Source of the DNA: Chromatiales bacterium
GTDB taxonomy: Bacteria; Pseudomonadota; Gammaproteobacteria; Chromatiales; Chromatiaceae
Direction: 5' to 3'
NCBI GenBank assembly: GCA_024762485.1
Contig: JANTHH010000175.1
Coordinates: 1 to 5,949, forward strand
DNA: 5,949 nt
A program made the position numbers and the translations under genes. The stretch's first letter is position 1, and each line of letters opens with the position of its first letter. The notes under the pieces are model-generated. The model ran no database searches, had not been told where the DNA came from, and worked only from the letters and a program-made list of their open reading frames with translations. Shown here one piece after another: positions 1-5,949 of this stretch.

Positions 1-2150
1 CCGAAACCGAGCACCAGCACCAGCGTGGTCACCCAGAGGGCGGTGCCCACGGTGGAGAATGCATAGCGGATGGCCTGCTCCGTATCCAGACCTTTCTCAC
101 GCCTGGCCCGCAGATACTTGCTGAGGAAATGGACCGTATCATCGACCACGATACCCAGGGTCATGCCGGAGACCACCGACAGGGCCAGGCCGATCTGGCC
201 GACCAGCATCCCCCAGATGCCGAAGGCTGCAGCCATGGGCACCAGGTTCGGAACCAGGCTGATCAGACCAAGCCGCAGCGATCGCAGTGCAAAGACCAGA
301 ATGGCGGAGATCAGCACCAGGGCGACCGTCGTACCTTCCAGCATGGAACGGATATTGGTCGAACCGATGTGGGCGAACATCACCGTCGGGCTGGAGCCCG
401 TTGCCTGCATATAGTCAGGCAGGTGCGTCTGCATCCAGGCCTGCGCACGCCGCTCCAGGTCCAGCATTTCATTGCTGGAGACGTTCTCCAGCGTGACCGT
501 CATCCGCGTGGCAGATTTTTTGACATTGATCTGGTTGTTGAGGTCGAGACCGAAGGGCAGGGAAAACTCGTACAAAAGCAGGTACTGGGCCGCGAGCTCC
601 CGCTGTTCGGGGATGCGATACCAGGCCGGATCATCGCCATGCATGTTCTTGTTCAGTCGCTTCATGATGTCCGTCAGCACATTCACATGCAGGACTTTCG
701 GCTGACTGCGGTACCAGTCCGCAAAGGCCTCCAGGTTATGCAGGTATTCGGGATCGCTGACCCCGCCCTCACCCCTCGCGGGCACTGAATACTCGATCAG
801 GTAGATCCCCGTCAGGTTGTCGGTGGCGAACTCCGTGGCAACACGGAAGGGATTTCCCTCGTCGAAATACTTCACGAACTCGTCATTGAGACTGTTGCGC
901 GGCACCTGCGAGATCAGCAGCAGAATGACCAGGCCCATGCCCCAGAACAGGAGGCGCTGTCTGGCGATCACGAAGTCCGCGAGCCACACCATCATGCGAC
1001 TGGTGGTGGTGTCATGCCGGCCCGCCCGGACCGGCAGCACCATCATCATCGCCGGCAGGAACACCATGGCCAGAATGAAGGCCAGACCGACCCCCATGGC
1101 GCTCATGTTCCCCAGATCGCGGAAAGGCGGGGCGTCGCTGAAATTGAGGCTGAGAAAGCCGATAGCCGTGGTGAGAGTGGTGAGGAACACCGGCACCAGG
1201 TTGACCCTCAACGATTCCTGCATCGCCTGCTGCCGGCCATGACCCTCCCGCAACCCATGGAGGAAATTCACCAGGATGTGCACGCAATCCGCCACGGTCA
1301 GTGTCATCACCACAACCGGCACGCTCACCGTCGGCGGGCTCAGACGGAAACCAAGCCAGCCGCTGAGGCCCATGGTGCCGATAATGGTGAGCACGATCAC
1401 CAGCATGGTGGTCAACGTCGACGAGAACGATCGCAGCAGCAGCGCCATGGTCGCCAGGATGACCACGAACATCAGCGGATAGAGGGTCTGCATGTCTTGC
1501 TGCGAGGCCTCCGGGAAAGCATTGTTCATCACCACCAGGCCGGTGAGATAGACCGTCAGGTTCGGGTCACGCTCCACCAGACGTGCCGCCAGGTCACGGG
1601 CAAATGCCACCACCTCGGGAACCTCGCCCAGCGACTTGCCGGGCAACTGCACGGTGACATTCACCCCGGTCACCCGGCCATCCGGGGCGATCAGTCGGTT
1701 CACCAGCAACGGTTCATGGGTCGCCAGATCACGTACCCGGCCCAGTTCCTCGTCACTGAGTGATTGCGGATCCTCCACCAGGTCGCGCACCACCAGGTCG
1801 TCGCCCTCGGCCTCGGTATGCTGGAAATTGGTAATGGAATCTACGCGGATAGAATAAGGTGTCTGCCAGGCCTCCTTGGTCAGCCAGGCGATGCTCTCCA
1901 GGGTCTTCCGGGTGAAGACATCACCCTCCTTGGGCGCAATGACGAACAACACGTTGTCATTCTTGGTATAGGTGTCCTGCAGGGCCTCGAAGGCGAGGAG
2001 CTGGGGATTCTCCTCACCGAAAAACATCCGGTAATCGTTGCTGAAGGAAAGCCTGGGAATTCCTGTTCCCAATGCCAGAAAGGCCACCACCGTAAGAATG
2101 ATCGCCACCCAGGGGTGGCGCAGCAAAGCGGTGAAAAAACGATCCCACAT
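1..2150 (-). CDS. RND-superfamily exporter (MMPL/COG1033 type), C-terminus cut by window edge
   Basis: I translated the minus strand from ATG 2150-2148; 716 codons stay open to the window edge with no frame break. The architecture is that of an inner-membrane, proton-driven RND permease. TM1 is at about residues 12-31, followed by a large periplasmic loop (32-222). TM2-TM6 lie at about 224-241, 246-266, 275-297, 317-336 and 350-373. TM7 (398-416) is followed by a second periplasmic loop (417-602), then TM8-TM10 at about 604-622, 626-648 and 653-676, and the start of TM11 near 698. The two halves are an internal duplication: after TM1 and after TM7 both loops open with an N-D...F.E.NP pattern (N38-P49 and N422-P434). 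TM4 carries TVADCVHI (D288, H291) and TM10 carries VVDDTVHF (D670, D671, H674), the usual site of proton-relay acids in RND proteins. The family is usually somewhat longer, so perhaps 50-100 residues are missing. The start is supported by a well-spaced Shine-Dalgarno. Substrate is unknown; lipid or hydrophobic-compound export is typical of relatives, but nothing here decides it. Confidence 0.93.
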   Translation of the reverse strand, partial: MWDRFFTALLRHPWVAIILTVVAFLALGTGIPRLSFSNDYRMFFGEENPQLLAFEALQDTYTKNDNVLFVIAPKEGDVFTRKTLESIAWLTKEAWQTPYSIRVDSITNFQHTEAEGDDLVVRDLVEDPQSLSDEELGRVRDLATHEPLLVNRLIAPDGRVTGVNVTVQLPGKSLGEVPEVVAFARDLAARLVERDPNLTVYLTGLVVMNNAFPEASQQDMQTLYPLMFVVILATMALLLRSFSSTLTTMLVIVLTIIGTMGLSGWLGFRLSPPTVSVPVVVMTLTVADCVHILVNFLHGLREGHGRQQAMQESLRVNLVPVFLTTLTTAIGFLSLNFSDAPPFRDLGNMSAMGVGLAFILAMVFLPAMMMVLPVRAGRHDTTTSRMMVWLADFVIARQRLLFWGMGLVILLLISQVPRNSLNDEFVKYFDEGNPFRVATEFATDNLTGIYLIEYSVPARGEGGVSDPEYLHNLEAFADWYRSQPKVLHVNVLTDIMKRLNKNMHGDDPAWYRIPEQRELAAQYLLLYEFSLPFGLDLNNQINVKKSATRMTVTLENVSSNEMLDLERRAQAWMQTHLPDYMQATGSSPTVMFAHIGSTNIRSMLEGTTVALVLISAILVFALRSLRLGLISLVPNLVPMAAAFGIWGMLVGQIGLALSVVSGMTLGIVVDDTVHFLSKYLRARREKGLDTEQAIRYAFSTVGTALWVTTLVLVLGF

Positions 2151-2158
2151 CCCTCTCT

Positions 2159-2164
2159 CCCTCC
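2159..2164 (-). promoter_or_regulatory. Shine-Dalgarno of the RND exporter
   Basis: On the minus strand the bases before ATG 2150 form a purine-rich run, GGGAGGGAGAGAGGG. Its GGAGG core lies 9 bases from the start codon, near optimal spacing. This fixes the exporter start at 2150. The ATG at 2170-2168 is in a different frame and would not produce the RND protein. Confidence 0.75.
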
Positions 2165-2202
2165 CGCCATCGGGAATTCGATTCTTGTTGTTCACCCGCC
2201 CA

Positions 2203-2230
2203 TGCAGGGGCGACCACACCCGGCCCTGCA
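2203..2230. repeat. inverted repeat, 7-bp arms, in the divergent intergenic region
   Basis: TGCAGGG at 2203-2209 is exactly repeated in inverse as CCCTGCA at 2224-2230, with a 14-base spacer. An overlapping alternative stem pairs CGCCC (2197-2201) with GGGCG (2208-2212) around a 6-base loop. The two stems share bases 2203-2209 and could not form together. The repeat would fall in the exporter leader if the candidate promoter is right. It could be a dyad operator, a leader hairpin or chance; no run of T follows, so it does not look like an intrinsic terminator. Confidence 0.3.
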
Positions 2231-2254
2231 CAACCTAAAAGCAACTCCGCGACC

Positions 2255-2282
2255 AGTATGTGCCGAGCGCCGGAAAGATCAA
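2255..2282 (-). promoter_or_regulatory. candidate sigma70-type promoter for the RND exporter
   Basis: On the minus strand, TTGATC (2282-2277; four of six matches to TTGACA) is separated by 16 bases from CATACT (2260-2255; four of six matches to TATAAT). Transcription would begin near 2248 and give a leader of about 98 bases. It is the best pair I found by eye in the intergenic region. Matches of this quality occur by chance, so it is a candidate only. Confidence 0.35.
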
Positions 2283-2320
2283 GCAGCGCGGTGGCGAAGC
2301 TGCCGCAAACAGCGCCGTTG

Positions 2321-2329
2321 TGCGAGAAT
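2321..2329 (+). promoter_or_regulatory. weak extended -10 candidate for mfd
   Basis: TGCGAGAAT has the TGn extension followed by GAGAAT (four of six matches to TATAAT). No -35-like hexamer lies 16-18 bases upstream, so it would have to work as an extended -10 element. A start near 2336 would give a leader of about 30 bases before the mfd ATG. The mfd promoter could equally lie elsewhere in the intergenic region. Confidence 0.25.
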
Positions 2330-2366
2330 ACGCACCTTTTCGCCATCCCGCATCAGCCTGCAGCCC

Positions 2367-5300
2367 ATGTCAGCCCCCAGCGAACACACCCCCGCGCCCC
2401 TGTTGAACGCCCCCTTGCCCTCGGGTGCTGGCGAGCACCTGCTCTGGGGCCAAGTCCGCGGCGCCAGCGCAGGCCTTGCCCTGAGTGAGGCCTGTAACAG
2501 CCATCAGGGTCCGCTGCTGCTGATCGCTGACGACGCCCAGGCGGCAGAGCGTATCGCCGGCCAGATCGACTTCTTCAGCGGTGGCCGGCGAAAGGCCCTG
2601 CTGTTCCCGGACTGGGAAACCCTGCCCTACGACGTTTTCTCGCCGCTTCCCGAGCTGATTTCCGAACGCCTGGAGACCCTCCATCACCTCAGCACCCTCG
2701 AACACGGTCTGGTGATCGTACCGGTGGCGACGCTGCTGCAACGCATCGTGCCACCGGCCTATGTGGATGCCCACAGCCTGCTGGTCGAGGTCGGCCAGAC
2801 CCTCGATCTGGACGCCTTCCGCCAGCGCCTGATCCAGGCCGGCTACCAAGCGGTATCGCAGGTGATGAGCCATGGTGAATTCGCCATCCGCGGTGCACTG
2901 GTCGACCTGTACCCGATGGGTAGCGAACAGCCCTTTCGTATCGACCTGTTCGACAACGAAGTGGACAGCATCCGGGTGTTCGATCCGGAGAGCCAGCGTT
3001 CGGGTGGCAAGCTGGAGACCATCCGGCTGCTCCCGGCACGCGAATTTCCGCTCGACGAGGCTGCCATCAAGCAGTTCCGACAGGCCTACCGCATTGCCTT
3101 CGAGGGGGACCCGCAGCGCAGTCTCATCTACCGGGAAGTCAGTGAAGGCAATCCGCCGGGGGGCATCGAATATTACCTGCCGCTGTTCTTCGAGCAGACC
3201 GCCACCCTGTTCGATTACCTGCCTGACAACACCCTGGTGGTGCAGACAACGCAGGCACGTGACGAGGCGGAGGCCTTCCACGAGGCGGTTTCCGAGCGTT
3301 ATGAGCAGCGCCGCCACGACATCGAACGGCCGCTGCTGCCGCCCGCGCGGCTCTACCTGTCCCCCGATGAACTGGCCGCCAGACTCAAGCCCTATGCCGG
3401 CATCAGCTACCAGGCAGCAGAGGTCACAGAGCGGCGCAAGGGCTTTGCCGCCATCCACAACCTGCCGACCCGGCCCCTGCCACCCCTCGGCATCCAGGCC
3501 CGTGCCAGCCGGCCGGCAGGGCTGCTGCAGGATTTCCTGCAGCAGTATGACGACCGTGTCCTGCTGCTGGCCGAGACAACCGGGCGCCGAGAACAACTGA
3601 TCGACACCCTGCACGGCTTTGACATCGGACCTGCGACCGTCGACGGCTGGCCGGAGTTCATCGCCTCCGGCCAGGCACTGGCGATCACCGATGCCGCACT
3701 GGAAGACGGCCTGTGGCTGCCGGAAAAGGGCATCGCCCTCGTCCCCGAGAGCGCCCTGCTGGGCGAGCGGGTGCGCCAGGAGCGGCGGCGGCGCAAGGCC
3801 GGGCCGGACGCCGACCTGGTGGTACGCAATCTTGCAGAGCTGAACATCGGCTCGCCGGTTGTGCACGAGCACCACGGCGTCGGACGCTACCTCGGGCTGC
3901 AGACGCTGGACGTGGGCGGCATGGCCCAGGAGTTCCTCACCCTCGAATACGCAAAGGGTGACAAGCTTTACGTGCCCGTCTCCTCGCTGCACCTGATCAG
4001 CCGTTACACCGGCGCCTCCGACGAGACCGCCCCGCTGCACCGGCTCGGCTCGGACCAGTGGGAGAAGGCCAAGCGCAAGGCGGCACAAAAGATTCACGAC
4101 GTCGCCGCGGAACTGCTGGACATCCATGCCCGTCGCGCGGCCCGCCATGGCCACGCATTCCCGGCTCCCGGCCCGGAATATCAGCAGTTTGCCGCCGCAT
4201 TCGAATTCGAGGAGACCCCCGATCAGCAGACGGCCATCGACGCGGTGGTCACGGACCTCACTTCGCCGCACCCCATGGATCGGGTGGTCTGCGGCGATGT
4301 CGGTTTCGGCAAGACCGAAGTGGCGATGCGCGCCGCCTTTGTCGCCACCCACGGTGGTGGCCAGGTGGCAGTGCTGGTGCCGACCACCCTGCTCGCCCAG
4401 CAGCATTACCAGAACTTCGCCGACCGCTTCGCCGACTGGCCGGTGCGGGTGGAGAGCCTGTCGCGCTTCCGTTCCCAGAAGGATGTCAGCAAGGTGCTGG
4501 CGGGCCTGGCCGACGGCAGCATCGACATCGTGGTCGGCACGCACAAGCTGCTCAGCCCCGAGGTGAAGTTCAAGAACCTGGGCCTGGCGATCATCGACGA
4601 GGAACACCGCTTCGGCGTGCGTCACAAGGAACAGCTGAAGGCCCTGCGTGCGGAGGTGGACATACTCACCCTGACGGCCACACCGATACCACGCACCCTG
4701 AACATGGCCATGGCCGGTATGCGCGACCTGTCAGTGATCGCCACCCCGCCAGCAGCACGTCACCCGATCAAGACCTTCGTCAGCCAGTGGAACGACGCCC
4801 TGATCACCGAGGCCTGCCAGCGTGAGATCACGCGTGGCGGGCAGGTCTACTTCCTGCACAACGAGGTGGCCACCATCGAGAACAAGGCGCAGGAGCTGCA
4901 GAGACTGCTGCCCGGGAGCCGAGTGCAGTTCGCCCACGGGCAGATGCGCGAGCGCGAACTCGAGGCCATCATGCGCGACTTCTATCACCAGCGTTTCAAT
5001 ATCCTGGTCTGTACCACCATCGTCGAATCGGGCATCGATGTACCAAGCGCCAACACCATCATCATCAACCGCGCCGACAAGCTGGGCCTGGCACAGCTGC
5101 ACCAGTTGCGCGGCCGGGTCGGACGTTCCCATCACCGTGCCTATGCCTACCTGATCGTCCCGCCGCCGAAGACCCTGACCGCCGATGCCAGGAAACGCCT
5201 CGAGGCCATCGAGTCACTGGAGGAACTGGGCGCAGGCTTCACCCTCGCCACCCACGATCTGGAGATCCGCGGGGCCGGGGAACTGCTGGGCGACGAACAA

Positions 5301-5852
5301 AGCGGCCAGATCCACGAGATCGGATACTCGCTCTACACCGAGATGCTGGAGCAGGCAGTGAAGGCCATAAAATCAGGAAAGCAGCCCGAACTGGATCGCC
5401 CGTTGGACCATGGCACCGAGGTCGATCTGCACCTGCCCGCCCTGCTGCCCGCGGACTATCTGCCCGATGTCAACATCCGCCTGATGCAGTACAAGCGTAT
5501 CGCCTCGGCGAGCGATCCCAGCGAACTGCGTGAACTGAAGGTGGAGATGATCGATCGCTTCGGCCTGCTGCCCGAGCCGGCCAAGCTGCTGTTTGATACC
5601 ACCGAGCTGAAATTGCGGGTGCAGCCCTATGGCATCCGCAAGATCGAGGCCGGCCCGCAGGGGGGGCGTATCCTCTTCGATGCCGAGCCGAAGATCGACC
5701 CGGCGAATCTGATTCGCCTGATTCAGACCCGCCCCCTCGACTTCAAGCTCGACGGCAGCGACAAGCTGCGTTTCACCGCCGACCTGGAAGATGTCGGCAG
5801 CCGGATCGAGAAGGTCGGCAGAATCCTTGACCAGGTGCTCGGCATCCAGTGA
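2367..5852 (+). CDS. mfd: transcription-repair coupling factor Mfd
   Basis: Mfd is a cytoplasmic ATP-driven DNA translocase that pushes stalled RNA polymerase off damaged DNA and recruits UvrA, starting transcription-coupled excision repair. The protein is 1161 aa (E. coli 1148) and matches the recalled E. coli sequence along its whole length. Residues 1-~360 form the UvrB-like module; R175, R191 and F195 align with the UvrA-contacting R165, R181 and F185 of E. coli. The CarD-like RNA polymerase interaction domain spans about 485-550, with L514 matching E. coli L499. The superfamily 2 motor follows: Walker A GDVGFGKT (643-650, K649), Walker B DEEH (744-747), TAT (770-772) and QLRGRVGR (913-920). 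The translocation (TRG) motif includes ATHDLEIRGAGELL (961-974, R968 matching E. coli R953). The C-terminal regulatory domain starts near 1012. All key residues are present. ATG 2367 aligns with the E. coli start, and no in-frame ATG, GTG or TTG lies close upstream, although the frame is open to 1764. No Shine-Dalgarno is visible before it. Confidence 0.98.
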   Translation: MSAPSEHTPAPLLNAPLPSGAGEHLLWGQVRGASAGLALSEACNSHQGPLLLIADDAQAAERIAGQIDFFSGGRRKALLFPDWETLPYDVFSPLPELISERLETLHHLSTLEHGLVIVPVATLLQRIVPPAYVDAHSLLVEVGQTLDLDAFRQRLIQAGYQAVSQVMSHGEFAIRGALVDLYPMGSEQPFRIDLFDNEVDSIRVFDPESQRSGGKLETIRLLPAREFPLDEAAIKQFRQAYRIAFEGDPQRSLIYREVSEGNPPGGIEYYLPLFFEQTATLFDYLPDNTLVVQTTQARDEAEAFHEAVSERYEQRRHDIERPLLPPARLYLSPDELAARLKPYAGISYQAAEVTERRKGFAAIHNLPTRPLPPLGIQARASRPAGLLQDFLQQYDDRVLLLAETTGRREQLIDTLHGFDIGPATVDGWPEFIASGQALAITDAALEDGLWLPEKGIALVPESALLGERVRQERRRRKAGPDADLVVRNLAELNIGSPVVHEHHGVGRYLGLQTLDVGGMAQEFLTLEYAKGDKLYVPVSSLHLISRYTGASDETAPLHRLGSDQWEKAKRKAAQKIHDVAAELLDIHARRAARHGHAFPAPGPEYQQFAAAFEFEETPDQQTAIDAVVTDLTSPHPMDRVVCGDVGFGKTEVAMRAAFVATHGGGQVAVLVPTTLLAQQHYQNFADRFADWPVRVESLSRFRSQKDVSKVLAGLADGSIDIVVGTHKLLSPEVKFKNLGLAIIDEEHRFGVRHKEQLKALRAEVDILTLTATPIPRTLNMAMAGMRDLSVIATPPAARHPIKTFVSQWNDALITEACQREITRGGQVYFLHNEVATIENKAQELQRLLPGSRVQFAHGQMRERELEAIMRDFYHQRFNILVCTTIVESGIDVPSANTIIINRADKLGLAQLHQLRGRVGRSHHRAYAYLIVPPPKTLTADARKRLEAIESLEELGAGFTLATHDLEIRGAGELLGDEQSGQIHEIGYSLYTEMLEQAVKAIKSGKQPELDRPLDHGTEVDLHLPALLPADYLPDVNIRLMQYKRIASASDPSELRELKVEMIDRFGLLPEPAKLLFDTTELKLRVQPYGIRKIEAGPQGGRILFDAEPKIDPANLIRLIQTRPLDFKLDGSDKLRFTADLEDVGSRIEKVGRILDQVLGIQ

Positions 5853-5872
5853 ACTGTGAGGCCGCCCAACGG

Positions 5873-5949
5873 ATGAGAAACCCCATGATCCGCATCACCC
5901 TGATTATCCTGATCCTGCTGGCCGGCATTCATCCGGCCTCGGCAGAGCC
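5873..5949 (+). CDS. secreted/periplasmic protein, N-terminus only (possible CsiV-family)
   Basis: Only 25 codons are visible before the window ends. They read as a classic Sec signal peptide: a short basic start (MRNPMIR), a hydrophobic core (ITLIILILLAG) and a cleavage-like PASA followed by E. The product is therefore probably exported to the periplasm or outer membrane. Two in-frame starts are possible, ATG 5873 and ATG 5885. I prefer 5873 because GTGAGG (5856-5861) lies 11 bases upstream, but the choice is not firm. The gene begins 20 bases after the mfd stop with no terminator between, so co-transcription with mfd is likely. In several gammaproteobacteria the gene after mfd encodes a CsiV-family (SH3-like, peptidoglycan-associated) protein. 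That identity is inferred from gene order and the signal peptide alone. Confidence 0.65.
   Translation, partial: MRNPMIRITLIILILLAGIHPASAE

Noticed and set aside
129..1763. Plus-strand open frames at 129-788 and 1014-1763
   Set aside because: Both are in register antisense to the exporter. Their His/Gln/Arg-rich translations are typical mirror products of Leu/Val/Ala-rich membrane protein codons, and they are not credible genes.
1880..2346. Minus-strand open frames at 2170-1880 and 2346-2014 overlapping the exporter start
   Set aside because: Neither is in the exporter frame, and their translations do not resemble a known protein. The RND frame from 2150 has a matching Shine-Dalgarno and a proper first membrane helix.
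1764..2366. An N-terminal extension of Mfd back to position 1764
   Set aside because: The frame is open, but most of this stretch is in register antisense to the exporter gene and the rest is intergenic. Mfd homology begins just after ATG 2367, and the extension resembles no known domain.
4199..4214. Palindrome TCGAATTCGA within mfd
   Set aside because: It encodes the conserved-position residues F-E-F of Mfd and is explained by codon content; there is no second copy or flanking structure to suggest a site.
2370..4625. A 751-codon open frame on the minus strand inside mfd
   Set aside because: Its codons are exact reverse complements of the mfd codons (same register). Such frames stay open wherever the sense gene avoids TTA, CTA and TCA, as GC-rich genes do. 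The translation shows no family I recognise, whereas mfd matches along its full length.
5853..5872. Possible terminator between mfd and the downstream gene
   Set aside because: The 20-base gap holds no stem followed by a T-run, so read-through into the next gene is more likely.

Overview
The window is GC-rich with strong third-position G/C bias. Its Mfd reads as a close relative of the Escherichia coli protein from end to end, so the likely source is a GC-rich gammaproteobacterium. That placement rests on recalled protein similarity, not a tree. There is no insertion sequence, tRNA, rRNA, CRISPR array or other sign of accessory DNA. It looks like ordinary chromosomal core sequence.

Layout: (1) Positions 1-2150, minus strand: the first 716 codons of a large RND-superfamily exporter (MMPL/COG1033 type), which runs off the left edge before its last membrane helices. 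(2) Positions 2151-2366: a 216-base divergent intergenic region with a good Shine-Dalgarno and a candidate sigma70-type promoter for the exporter, a small inverted repeat, and a weak extended -10 candidate for mfd. (3) Positions 2367-5852, plus strand: a complete, intact mfd gene (1161 aa), the transcription-repair coupling factor. (4) Positions 5873-5949, plus strand: the first 25 codons of a secreted or periplasmic protein beginning 20 bases after the mfd stop, cut by the right edge.

Functionally, Mfd removes RNA polymerase stalled at DNA damage and recruits UvrA to start nucleotide excision repair. The small downstream gene is probably co-transcribed with it. The exporter is divergently oriented, and nothing here ties it to repair beyond the shared upstream region. 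I found no convincing new biological system; the findings below are modest. Several long open frames antisense to the two large genes are explained by codon use and were rejected.
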